This document shows positions 51,730 to 59,527 of a stretch of 64,000 nucleotides of DNA, one piece after another. Below the pieces are notes generated by a model that did not search any database, had not been told where the DNA came from, and saw only the letters and a list, made by a program, of their open reading frames with translations. Position 1 is the stretch's first letter. Each line of letters opens with the position of its first letter. The stretch is from the NCBI GenBank assembly GCA_963795385.1, contig CAWCHK010000004.1, forward strand, positions 248,001-312,000, given 5' to 3'. Both the position numbers and the translations under genes were made by a program. This DNA is from CAVURS01 sp963795385 (GTDB lineage: Bacteria > Actinomycetota > Actinomycetes > Actinomycetales > CAVURS01).

Positions 51730-52181
51730 AGCCGCCCGGGGTTGCGCTCGTGCTTCTTGAGCGTGCACATCACCAGCGCCGAGCGCCCGTCGCGCCGGGC
51801 CCGCTGGATGCAGGCCCGGACCAGCAGCTCCTCGGTGCGGGCCTTGTTGCGGTGCTCGGAGACGCCCAGCATCCGGATCTCCGCCTCCTCGCCCCGGCTG
51901 ACCAGGGCGTACGGCGTGCCGGCGGCCATGTACGTCACGGATCCGAGGACCGTGCCGGCCGGGTCGACCGCCACCAGCAGCTCGGCCATGGTCATCCGCG
52001 GCTCGACGTCGCGCAGGTGCTCCCGATAGGCCGGACCGCCGATCGAGCTCTGGTCGAACATCGCCTTGAGCACCTCGCCGGCGCGCATCGCCTCCTCGAG
52101 GTTCTTGGCCGGCCGGACGGTGATGTCGCCGGTCGTCGTCGAGTCGTCCGGATGCGCAGGCCCCGCTGCCCCTGTTCCCAC
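51594..52181 (-). CDS. GNAT-family N-acetyltransferase (paralogue 2)
   Basis: A 195-residue acetyltransferase: GDITVRPAKNLEEAMRAGEV, AELLVAVDPAGTVLGSVTYM, EAEIRMLGVSEHRNKARTEE, RRDGRSALVMCTLKKHERNP and LYRRLGFTLSPGRGISP. Shared spacing and blocks with the gene at 50235-50762 show common origin. The acetyl-CoA pyrophosphate loop is degenerate here (HRNKARTEE instead of QGRGVGEA), so activity may be reduced or altered. GTG start; 136 bases overlap the YihY gene antisense. Confidence 0.82.
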   Translation of the reverse strand: MGTGAAGPAHPDDSTTTGDITVRPAKNLEEAMRAGEVLKAMFDQSSIGGPAYREHLRDVEPRMTMAELLVAVDPAGTVLGSVTYMAAGTPYALVSRGEEAEIRMLGVSEHRNKARTEELLVRACIQRARRDGRSALVMCTLKKHERNPGRLYRRLGFTLSPGRGISPMPGLNLVVFRMPLDASPAGRRWWSRRDR

Positions 52182-52250
52182 CCGTCGATGATGGCATCCC
52201 CGCGCCTCGTGCCGGTGGCCCGTTCGGAGCAGCGGCCGGGCCCGATGGGG

Positions 52251-53876
52251 TCAGGCGGTGAGCTCAGGGAGATCGCTCACGCGGGGGTCGCCGGCGTCCG
52301 CGTGGTAGTCGTCGCTCTCGGTGATGTCGTCACCCGCAGGGACCCGGGCCGCCCGCAGCACGAACGTCGCGACGACCGCCACCACGACGTTGATGACCAC
52401 AGCGGTGAGGCCGATGTAGCCCACCTGGCCGATGATCCCGATGTTGGACGTCGAGCCGCCGAAGTGCTTGGTCGCCGGGCTGGCGACGTCGTACGCCTTC
52501 CAGGTGCCGTAGACCATGGCCACGGCCCAGCCGAGCAGCAGGGCCCACTTGTGCAGCCACCGGGTGTAGAGGCCGATCACGATGGCCGGGAAGGTCTGCA
52601 GGATCCAGATGCCGCCGAGGAGCTGGAAGTTGATGGCGTTCTGCCGGTCCAGGAACAGCACGAACAGCAGCGCGACGAACTTGACGACGAGCGACACGAG
52701 CTTGGAGACCTGGGCCTCCTGGTGCGGGGACGCGTCCGGCTTGATCCACTCGCGGTAGATGTTGCGGGTGAACAGGTTCGCCGCCGCGATGGACATGATC
52801 GCCGCCGGCACCAGGGCCCCGATGGCGATCGCCGCGAACGCGATGCCGGCGAACCACGACGGGAACTTGTCCTCGAAGAGCTGGGGGATCACCAGCTGCG
52901 GGTTCGGCTTCCCGTCCAGGCCGATCGGCTTCGTGCCGGCCGCGATCGCCACGAAGCCCAGCAGGGCGAGCAGACCGAGCAGGAACGAGTACGCCGGCAG
53001 GATCGCGGCGTTGCGCCGGATCACGTTGCGGCTCCTGGACGACAGCACGGCCGTGATCGAGTGCGGGTACATGAAGAGCGCCATCGCCGAGCCGAGCGCG
53101 AGGGTGCCGTAGGCCCAGAACTGTTGCGAGCTGGGGATGAAGGTCCCGGTCGGCTTGCCGGTCACGGGGTTGGGCTTGGCCATCTTGGCCTGCGCGGCGT
53201 CGAAGATGTGCCCGAAGCCACCGAGCTTGTGCGGCAGGTAGATCACCGCGACGACGATGACCAGGTAGATCAGGCCGTCCTTGAGGAAGGCGATCAGCGC
53301 GGGTGCGCGCAGGCCGGAGGTGTAGGTGTACGCAGCCAGCACCGCGAACGCGATGAAGAGCGGCAGGTCCTTGGCCACCGTGTTGCCGGAGCCACCGACC
53401 CCCATGACCTCGAGCACGGCCTGGATGCCGACGAGCTGCAGGGCGATGTAGGGCATCGTCGCGAGGATCCCGGTCACCGCCACCGCCAGCGAGAGCTCCC
53501 GCGAGCCATAACGACCACGGACGAAGTCGGCCGGGGTGACGAAGCCGTGTCGGTGCGAGACCGACCACAGCCGGGCCATGAAGACGAAGATGATCGGGTA
53601 GACCACGATGGTGTAGGGGACGGCGAAAAAGCCTGCGACAGAACCGGTTGCGTACATCGCAGCCGGCACGGCGACGAACGTGTACGCGGTGTAGAGGTCG
53701 CCGCCCAGCAGGAACCAGGTCACGAACGTCCCGAAGCCGCGACCACCCAGGCCCCACTCCTCGAGGCTGGCCATCGACTCACCGCGACGCCAGCGCGCGG
53801 CGTAGAAGCCGATGCCCGTCACCAGCACGAAGATCAGGATGACGATGGTCAGCGCGACCCCGTTGACGTCCTTCAT
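52251..53876 (-). CDS. Sodium:solute symporter, monocarboxylate type (MctP/MctC-like)
   Basis: A 541-residue SSS-family transporter with about 13 helices. Typical pieces are EEWGLGGRGFGTFVTWFLLG, FMARLWSVSHRHGFVTPADF, VRGRYGSRELSLAVAVTGIL and MYPHSITAVLSSRSRNVIRR; the last is characteristic of the monocarboxylate (pyruvate, acetate, propionate) branch. ATG at 53876 overlaps the stop of the DUF3311 gene (ATGA), the standard pairing for this branch. Sodium- or proton-driven uptake of short organic acids is inferred. Confidence 0.9.
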   Translation of the reverse strand: MKDVNGVALTIVILIFVLVTGIGFYAARWRRGESMASLEEWGLGGRGFGTFVTWFLLGGDLYTAYTFVAVPAAMYATGSVAGFFAVPYTIVVYPIIFVFMARLWSVSHRHGFVTPADFVRGRYGSRELSLAVAVTGILATMPYIALQLVGIQAVLEVMGVGGSGNTVAKDLPLFIAFAVLAAYTYTSGLRAPALIAFLKDGLIYLVIVVAVIYLPHKLGGFGHIFDAAQAKMAKPNPVTGKPTGTFIPSSQQFWAYGTLALGSAMALFMYPHSITAVLSSRSRNVIRRNAAILPAYSFLLGLLALLGFVAIAAGTKPIGLDGKPNPQLVIPQLFEDKFPSWFAGIAFAAIAIGALVPAAIMSIAAANLFTRNIYREWIKPDASPHQEAQVSKLVSLVVKFVALLFVLFLDRQNAINFQLLGGIWILQTFPAIVIGLYTRWLHKWALLLGWAVAMVYGTWKAYDVASPATKHFGGSTSNIGIIGQVGYIGLTAVVINVVVAVVATFVLRAARVPAGDDITESDDYHADAGDPRVSDLPELTA

Positions 53877-54178
53877 GAGCGGTCCTGCGCTCGAACCTCG
53901 CTCTGCCCGAACCTTCGGTGCGGCTTCGTCGCGATGACGATCCGGTACGCCGCGAACGTGCAGCCGGCGGCGAGGAACACCCAGAGGAACTGGTACCAGA
54001 AGAAGAAGGGGAACCCCCAGAGCCGGGGCGTCTCGCGGGCGTACGACGACACCCACATCAGCGCGACGACGGGCACGGCCACGAGGACCCCGACCGCGAT
54101 GAGGACCCCCAACGGTCTGCGCTCCGGGGGCGTGGGGGCCGTCGCGGCCGTCGGGGTCGAGCTGGTCTGGTCGCTCAC
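53873..54178 (-). CDS. DUF3311 small membrane protein paired with the symporter
   Basis: A 101-residue protein with two helices: PLGVLIAVGVLVAVPVVALM and GFPFFFWYQFLWVFLAAGCT. FPFFFWYQFLWV is the DUF3311 hallmark. GTG start. It is coupled to the symporter gene by a four-base overlap and probably helps that transporter assemble or function. Confidence 0.88.
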   Translation of the reverse strand: MSDQTSSTPTAATAPTPPERRPLGVLIAVGVLVAVPVVALMWVSSYARETPRLWGFPFFFWYQFLWVFLAAGCTFAAYRIVIATKPHRRFGQSEVRAQDRS

Positions 54179-54328
54179 CGGAACCTCCCGGGATTGCCCG
54201 CACGAGGAGCACAGGGGATCGCAGCGCTGCGATCCGTCTCAGCACGTTAGTGCGGCTCCGGGGGCTTCGCCTGTCGAGATGGGGGCCGGCGGGCAGGCGC
54301 GCATACTTGCCGGTGGAGGGGATGCCCC

Positions 54329-54553
54329 ATGGGGTCGGTCTTGGCAGTGGTGGGTCCGATCGCGGTCCTGGCCGTGATCGTCTTCGGTGGCGCGGCGATC
54401 GCCAAGAGTGTGTTCAGCTCCGGCCACACGCCGGACGGCGACACCGTGCGCAACCGACTGGAGGGCCGCGGTCCGAACCACCAGCCGTGGGACCGCCCCG
54501 GCCGGGGCGAGGGCGATCCCGGCAACGGCTGGGCCGAGGACGGCGAGCGCTAG
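54329..54553 (+). CDS. Small single-pass membrane protein, unknown function
   Basis: A 74-residue protein: one N-terminal helix (LAVVGPIAVLAVIVFGGAAI) then a charged hydrophilic tail (RNRLEGRGPNHQPWDRPGRG). ATG follows GGAGGGG by five bases. Function not recognised. Convergent with the following secreted-protein gene with five bases between stops. Confidence 0.65.
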   Translation: MGSVLAVVGPIAVLAVIVFGGAAIAKSVFSSGHTPDGDTVRNRLEGRGPNHQPWDRPGRGEGDPGNGWAEDGER

Positions 54554-54558
54554 CCGAG

Positions 54559-55521
54559 CTAGGCGATGGTCCCCGTCACGTCCACGATCACGTCCACCGA
54601 CTGGCTGGCGTAGATCTTGATCTGCCGGGCGCTCGAGACGGTCACGGTGATGGCGTTCGCTATCGCCGTCCCGTCGCCGACGAAGTTCAGGGCCGAGGCG
54701 ACTGGGACGGCACCACCCGCCGCGTACGCCTTCAGGTAGCCGTTGTGGCTCGCGCCCACGGCCGTGATGTTGAGCAGGGCGCCGGTTGTACCCGGAGCGA
54801 TGATGCTGCTCGGAAGGGTGATCGTCCGCGTGCTCGCGGCGTGCAGCTTGCCGCCGGTGTGCCGGGAGTCGTAGGCCCGGAAGGGCACGGCCAGCAGACC
54901 GGCCTCGCCACTGCCGAGGCCGTAACCGACTCGGGCGCCGTTGATCTGGATTGAGCCGTCGGTCGGCGTGCTGAGGCTGATGAGGAGTCGAGAGCCTTGC
55001 GGGAAGGGTCCGCCGTTGGACGACGCAACGGCGGCGCGGACCGCCTGGATGGTGCCGGTCGCCGTGATGGTGGCGTCAGCGCCCAGACTGGTGATCAATC
55101 CCTGGCCCGCGACGTACAGGTACGACAGGGCGGTCACCGAGCCGCTGGAGTTGTTGTAGACGTAGTACTCGACGTCGCGGACCAGCGCCCCTGCCGGGAG
55201 CTCCAGCGTGGCCCGCATCGCGGTGGACACGGTCGCGCTGTAGGTCCCCGAACCGCCCCAGGTCTTCTTGGCGGCGGGGTCGAACGGCTCGAAGTCGTAC
55301 ATGCAGACGGTGCGGTAGGTGTAGCCACTGATCGGTGCGGACGCGATCGTCGTGCTGACGAGCGCGCCCTTGGCCCGGAATTCTCTGCCGGCCGCGGGAG
55401 CGGGTGCCGCGTCGGCCCGCTGCGCGGTACCAACCGCGCCCACCGCGAGCGCGGCGGCTCCGGCTCCGAGCAACAGCCCCCTGCGACCGATCGGGGCGGG
55501 CGGCGTGAGGTCTCGGGTCAT
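54559..55521 (-). CDS. Tat-exported surface protein with actinomycete beta-strand domain
   Basis: A 320-residue exported protein. The N-terminus has GRRGLLLGAGAAALAVGAVG, a twin-arginine-type signal ending near ADA. The middle (~60-215) is a beta-rich region of unknown type. The C-terminal ~95 residues (FRAYDSRHTGGKLHAASTRT, GALLNITAVGASHNGYLKAY, VASALNFVGDGTAIANAITV, VDVIVDVTGTIA) match a domain repeated in many actinomycete cell-surface and amidase proteins (VVDTR...LNVT...SNLNF...DVVGYF pattern). No enzymatic motif is visible. A strong hairpin follows the sodN gene upstream, so it is transcribed separately. Confidence 0.72.
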   Translation of the reverse strand: MTRDLTPPAPIGRRGLLLGAGAAALAVGAVGTAQRADAAPAPAAGREFRAKGALVSTTIASAPISGYTYRTVCMYDFEPFDPAAKKTWGGSGTYSATVSTAMRATLELPAGALVRDVEYYVYNNSSGSVTALSYLYVAGQGLITSLGADATITATGTIQAVRAAVASSNGGPFPQGSRLLISLSTPTDGSIQINGARVGYGLGSGEAGLLAVPFRAYDSRHTGGKLHAASTRTITLPSSIIAPGTTGALLNITAVGASHNGYLKAYAAGGAVPVASALNFVGDGTAIANAITVTVSSARQIKIYASQSVDVIVDVTGTIA

Positions 55522-55639
55522 GGCGGGCTCCCTCTCCAGCTGGGCCGGCAAGCCGAGCGAGCGCCCGGGGCGGTCAAGCAGTCGCTGAAGCGTAGTGGTC
55601 CGCCGTCGTCACCGGAATACGCCAGCTGGGCCACATGCA

Positions 55640-55689
55640 CCAAGGGGAAGGATCGGGCGGGTCTGAGCCCGGCCGATCCTTCCCCTTGG
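55640..55689. terminator. Long perfect hairpin terminator downstream of sodN
   Basis: CCAAGGGGAAGGATCGG (55640-55656) pairs perfectly with CCGATCCTTCCCCTTGG (55673-55689), 17 bases, and the inner GGGC/GCCC extends the stem. It lies 3' of sodN on the minus strand. Confidence 0.88.
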
Positions 55690-55711
55690 TCTTGCTCCCC
55701 CTGGTCTGCGC

Positions 55712-56116
55712 TCAGGCCTTCTTGGTCTCCCAGAAGATCGCGGCGATCTCGTCGATCTTGGCCAGCAGCTCGTCGGCCTTGGCGGCGTCGCTGGTGCCCT
55801 TGGTCCCGGCGGCACCGGCCAGCTTGGTGGCCTCGTTGACGAGGGTGTGCAGCTGCGGGTACTTCTCGAAGTGCGGCGGCTTGAAGTAGTCGGTCCACAG
55901 CACCCACAGGTGGTGCTTGACCAGCTCGGAGCGCTGCTCCTTGATCAGGATCGCGCGGGCCCGGAAGTCCGGGTCGTCGTTGTCGGCCAGCTTGCCGATG
56001 ATGGCCTTGACCGACTCGGCCTCGATCTTGGCCTGAGCCGGGTCGTAGACACCGCAGGGCAGGTCGCAGTGAGCGCTGACCTCGATGGTGGGGGCGAACA
56101 GGCGAGAGAGCATCAA
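55712..56116 (-). CDS. sodN: Nickel superoxide dismutase
   Basis: A 134-residue NiSOD precursor that removes superoxide in the cytoplasm. The nickel hook HCDLPCGVYDPAQ lies at residues 16-28; maturation removes the preceding peptide so that His and Cys form the metal site. The rest is the expected four-helix bundle (KHHLWVLWTDYFKPPHFEKY is characteristic). The gene for the processing protease SodX lies immediately upstream on the same strand, 42 bases away, forming the usual sodX-sodN pair. Confidence 0.96.
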   Translation of the reverse strand: MMLSRLFAPTIEVSAHCDLPCGVYDPAQAKIEAESVKAIIGKLADNDDPDFRARAILIKEQRSELVKHHLWVLWTDYFKPPHFEKYPQLHTLVNEATKLAGAAGTKGTSDAAKADELLAKIDEIAAIFWETKKA

Positions 56117-56158
56117 CCCGGGTCCTTCCGTCTCGAGACGTCGTGTACGTCCGTCACG

Positions 56159-56542
56159 CTACCTGCGGCTCCCGGGCCCGGCATCAGGGCGGTCCCTGCG
56201 CGGAGCCGTTCGCAGCAAGGAGGGCCGCGGCCGGATCCGGGCCACGACCAGCGCCAGCACGTCGGACGCCGGCAGGGCTCCCACCTGCCATGAGTCGACA
56301 CCGTCCTGGGGGTTGTCCCGCTCGACCCACCAGGCGCCGCCTTCGAGGTGTGAGAGCCGTTTGACCGCAACAGGTCTGGTGGCTCCGTCGTCATCGGGCG
56401 GCAGGCGCACGACGGCGATCCGGCCCGGGCGAGGTGTGGCGGCGTACCGGACGAGCAGGCGGTCACCGTCGTGCAGCGTGGGCTCCATCGACCGGCCACG
56501 GACGACGGCCCGGCCGAACCGGAGGTTCGGGCGCCTCAGCAC
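56159..56542 (-). CDS. sodX: NiSOD maturation protease (SodX), S26 family
   Basis: A 127-residue signal-peptidase-like enzyme. The serine nucleophile lies in VRGRSMEPTLHDGDRLLVRY (~16-35) and the lysine in RPVAVKRLSH (~65); ERDNPQDGVDSWQVGALP is the C-terminal S26 box. It has no membrane anchor, which fits processing of cytoplasmic SodN. GTG at 56542 gives VLRRPNLRFGRAVVRG. It lies 16 bases downstream of the solute-binding protein gene on the same strand, so read-through is possible. Confidence 0.9.
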   Translation of the reverse strand: MLRRPNLRFGRAVVRGRSMEPTLHDGDRLLVRYAATPRPGRIAVVRLPPDDDGATRPVAVKRLSHLEGGAWWVERDNPQDGVDSWQVGALPASDVLALVVARIRPRPSLLRTAPRRDRPDAGPGSRR

Positions 56543-56558
56543 CCGGCGAGGGTACGGG

Positions 56559-57479
56559 TCACGACACGTGGGCGTTGACCGGGAAGCTCGAGATGCTGCC
56601 CGCACCCGACCCCCACCGGTCCAGGGCCTTCTTGTAGCCGCCGTTCGCGGAGAGCTTCTTCAGCGCGCCCGAGATGGCCTGGGCGAGCGCGGTCTGCTGC
56701 TTGGACACCACATAACCGTACGGCGCCGCGTCGTAGATCGACCCGAGAGCCTGCAACCGGCCCTGGGTGGACTTGATCGCGAACGCGGCGATCGGAGAGT
56801 CGGCCAGGAAGGCGGCGTTGCGGCCGGCGACGACGGAGGCCGTGGCCTGGTCCTGCCCGGAGTAGCTGTGGATGTCGATGGCGGCGTGGCCGGTGTCGGT
56901 GCAGTGCCTGCTCCGGGCCGCGATGTCGTCGGCCTGGGTCGTCGCCTTCTGGACGGCGATCGACAGCCCACAGGCGCTGGCCAGGTTGACGTGCTTGGGG
57001 TTGCCCTTGGCGACCGCCCACTGCGTGCCGGCGGTGAAGTAGCTCACCATGCTGGCCTGCTGCTCACGGTCGGACGTCACGGTGAACGAGGAGACGCCGA
57101 CGTCGAACTTGCCGCTGCGGACGCCGTCGATGATCGAGTCGAACGGCGCGGGCTGCCAGGTGACGTCGAGCCCCAGCTGGCGGGCGACGGCGTCGAACAG
57201 GTCGACGTCCATACCCTCGACGGTCTGGCCGTCCGGGCCGAGGAACTCGTTCGGCGCGTACGTCGCGTCGACGCCGACCACCAGCTTGCCCTTGGCCTTG
57301 AGAGCCGTCGGGAGCTTGGCGACGAGGGCCGCATCGGCAGCGTTCGGGCGGGCCTTGGGGGCAGTCGGGGCCGCACTCTTGGAGAGCGGTCCCGTCCCGC
57401 AGGCACCGGCCGCGAGGGCCACGGTGACACCGACAGCCAGGGCGCCGGCGAGACGGCGGTAAGACGGACCCACGATCAT
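56559..57479 (-). CDS. Family-3 solute-binding lipoprotein (amino-acid type)
   Basis: A ~306-residue extracellular binding protein of an ABC importer. The lipobox is in VTVALAAGACGTGP (~cysteine 27). The periplasmic-binding fold shows KLVVGVDATYAPNEFLGPDG, GMDVDLFDAVARQLGLDVTW, FDVGVSSFTVTSDREQQ and YGYVVSKQQTALAQAISGAL, all typical of polar amino-acid binders. No permease or ATPase gene is nearby, so its partner is elsewhere. GGGAGG is directly before the ATG at 57479; the in-frame GTG at 57473 has better spacing and may be the real start. Confidence 0.88.
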   Translation of the reverse strand: MIVGPSYRRLAGALAVGVTVALAAGACGTGPLSKSAAPTAPKARPNAADAALVAKLPTALKAKGKLVVGVDATYAPNEFLGPDGQTVEGMDVDLFDAVARQLGLDVTWQPAPFDSIIDGVRSGKFDVGVSSFTVTSDREQQASMVSYFTAGTQWAVAKGNPKHVNLASACGLSIAVQKATTQADDIAARSRHCTDTGHAAIDIHSYSGQDQATASVVAGRNAAFLADSPIAAFAIKSTQGRLQALGSIYDAAPYGYVVSKQQTALAQAISGALKKLSANGGYKKALDRWGSGAGSISSFPVNAHVS

Positions 57480-57603
57480 CCTCCCGAAGACACGTACGGC
57501 GCCGATCGATCCGCGCCACACGGGTCTCATCGGCGGCTGCCGTGGCCGCCTTGAGGGCTTTTGGCCGCGTGTTGCCCTCACCGGCTGGGCCTAGGGTCGG
57601 GGG

Positions 57604-58572
57604 ATGCTCGCCGCGTACGCCGCCGCCCAGTCCGCCGACGACCCGCTGTCCGGCCTGGAGGTGGGCGAGCGGCCCGCGCCGTACGTGCCTGAGGGCTGGG
57701 CCCGGGTCCGGCTGCGGGCGATGAGCCTGAACCAGCATGACCTGTGGAGCCTGCGCGGCGTCGGCCTCCCGGGCGACCGGCTGCCGATGATCCTGGGCTG
57801 CGACGGAGCCGGGGTCGACGACGACGGCAACGAGGTCGTGGTGCACGCGGTCATCTCCTCGCCGGGCTGGACGGGCGACGAGACCCTCGACCCGAGGAGG
57901 ACCCTGCTGTCCGAGCAGCACCAGGGCACGCTGGCCGAGGAGGTCGTGGTGCCGCGGGGCAACCTCGCGCCCAAGCCGCCGGCGCTGTCCTGGAGCGAGG
58001 CCGCGTGCCTGCCGACGGCGTGGCTGACGGCGTACCGGATGCTCTTCACCCAGTCCGGCCTGGCGCCGGGCGACACGGTCCTGGTGCAGGGCGCCGGCGG
58101 CGGGGTCGCCACGGCGCTGATCTCGCTGGCCGCGGCGGCCGGGCTGCGGGTCTGGGTGACGAGCCGCGACGAGGCGAAGGGTGCGAGGGCGGTCGAACTC
58201 GGTGCGGCGCAGGCGTTCTCGTCGGGCGAGCGCTTGCCGGAGCGAGTCGATGCCGTGATGGAGACGGTGGGGGAGGCGACCTGGTCGCACTCGCTCAAGG
58301 CGCTGAAGCCGGGCGGGACGATCGTCGTCTGCGGTGCCACGAGCGGGTTCAACCCGCCGGCCGAGCTGAACCGCGTGTTCTTCCTGCAGCTGCGGGTCGT
58401 CGGCTCGACCATGGGCACCCGGCAGGAGCTGGCCCGGCTGACCCAGATGTGCGGGACGACCGGCGTCCGTCCGGTGATCGACTCCGAGCACGAGCTTCTC
58501 GCCGCTCGGGACGCGTTCGCCCGGCTGATGGACCCGGACCTGTTCGGCAAGGTCGTCCTCACTGCCCCCTAA
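57604..58572 (+). CDS. Zinc-type/quinone-oxidoreductase-like NAD(P)-dependent dehydrogenase
   Basis: A 322-residue MDR-family protein: GroES-like domain (~25-130; LNQHDLWSLRGVG, MILGCDGAGV) and a Rossmann domain with VLVQGAGGGVATALI (~157) and LKPGGTIVVCGATSG. GES-type zinc ligands are not evident, so it is likely a zinc-free quinone oxidoreductase-like enzyme. Substrate unknown. It is divergent from the lipoprotein gene and ends just before a long inverted repeat. Confidence 0.85.
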   Translation: MLAAYAAAQSADDPLSGLEVGERPAPYVPEGWARVRLRAMSLNQHDLWSLRGVGLPGDRLPMILGCDGAGVDDDGNEVVVHAVISSPGWTGDETLDPRRTLLSEQHQGTLAEEVVVPRGNLAPKPPALSWSEAACLPTAWLTAYRMLFTQSGLAPGDTVLVQGAGGGVATALISLAAAAGLRVWVTSRDEAKGARAVELGAAQAFSSGERLPERVDAVMETVGEATWSHSLKALKPGGTIVVCGATSGFNPPAELNRVFFLQLRVVGSTMGTRQELARLTQMCGTTGVRPVIDSEHELLAARDAFARLMDPDLFGKVVLTAP

Positions 58573-58574
58573 GC

Positions 58575-58687
58575 CCCCCGTGCTCCCATCCGGCCGCGGT
58601 GCTCCGCTCCGGCCGCCGGGACGGCTCTCGGGAGCGCGAAATCACCGGCCACGCTGGAGTACGGCGGCCGGATGGGAGCAACGGGGG
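58575..58687. repeat. Long imperfect inverted repeat between convergent genes
   Basis: Left arm 58575-58597 (CCCCCGTGCTCCCATCCGGC...) pairs with right arm 58664-58687 with one single-base bulge. The 66-base loop has its own nested CGCTCC/GGAGCG hairpin. It could be a bidirectional terminator or a small dispersed element. Confidence 0.75.
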
Positions 58688-58694
58688 CGCGGGG

Positions 58695-59306
58695 TCAGCC
58701 GAGGGTGATGCCGAGCCAGTCGGGCCAGCCCTGGTGCAGGACCAGCCAGGCGATCAGCCCGTAGCCGGCCTGGCCGGGGTGGACGCCGTCGCCGCTCTCC
58801 AGGTCGGACTGCCACTGCTCGTGCTTGGCCAGCGGCTCGAAGCAGTCGACGAACGGCACGCTGCGCCGGCTGCAGACGTCGGCCTGGGCGTCGGCGACGA
58901 CCCGCAGCCGCTCGTCGAAGGTCGGGTCGAGCATCGGCGCGGGGCCGACGACGAGGGTCGGGATGCTCGCGGCCGCCGCGTCGTCGAGGACGTTGGCCAG
59001 GTTGAGCCGGCTGCGGGCGGTCGACAGGCCCTGCGCGACGTCGCCGTGCCCCATGTTCAGCACCAGCCGGTGCTCGGTCCCGGCGGTGAACCGCCGGCCG
59101 CACTCCTCGCGCCACCGCTCCAGGACGTCCGCGGACGAGTCGTCGCGCACCCCCAGGTTGTACGCCGTCAGGGACAGGTCCGGGCTCTGGGACCGGGCCA
59201 CGACCCGGCCGACCCAGCCCAGGGCCTTCGGGTCCCCGACCCCGGCCGCGAACGAGTCGCCGACGACGACGAGGCGTACGTCCCGCACGCCCAGGTGCTC
59301 GCTCAT
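58695..59306 (-). CDS. SGNH/GDSL-family hydrolase
   Basis: A 203-residue esterase-type protein: block I VVVGDSFAAGVGDPKALGWV with the nucleophilic serine, block II asparagine/glycine in AYNLGVRD, block III VLNMGHGD, and block V DGVHPGQAGY with the catalytic Asp and His. No signal peptide is visible, so it is cytoplasmic. Its ATG shares one base with the DUF6104 stop, so the two genes are coupled downstream of kgd. Confidence 0.87.
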   Translation of the reverse strand: MSEHLGVRDVRLVVVGDSFAAGVGDPKALGWVGRVVARSQSPDLSLTAYNLGVRDDSSADVLERWREECGRRFTAGTEHRLVLNMGHGDVAQGLSTARSRLNLANVLDDAAAASIPTLVVGPAPMLDPTFDERLRVVADAQADVCSRRSVPFVDCFEPLAKHEQWQSDLESGDGVHPGQAGYGLIAWLVLHQGWPDWLGITLG

Positions 59307-59485
59307 CAGGCGTCCGGCTCGTCGTCGTCACGGGCCAGCCACGTGGCCAGCCGCTCGACCGGCGTCTCGAACTCGGGGAAGAGGTCGACGAAGGTCCGCA
59401 GGCGGTCGGCCACCCACTCCAGCGAGACCTGCTCCTCGCCCCGCCGCCGGGCCAGCTCCTCGATGCCGCGGTCGGTGAAGTACAT
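59306..59485 (-). CDS. DUF6104-family small protein next to kgd
   Basis: A 59-residue protein starting MYFTDRGIEELARRRGEEQV and ending in an acidic tail. This family is found beside the 2-oxoglutarate decarboxylase gene in many actinomycetes. The ATG at 59485 is chosen because MYFTDRGIEEL is the conserved start; a longer reading to 59515 adds ten unconserved residues. Function unknown; a regulatory partner of Kgd is possible but untested here. Confidence 0.85.
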   Translation of the reverse strand: MYFTDRGIEELARRRGEEQVSLEWVADRLRTFVDLFPEFETPVERLATWLARDDDEPDA

Positions 59486-59527
59486 GCCGGCCATCCTGCC
59501 CGACCACCGGCTCATGGCCGGGGAGGC

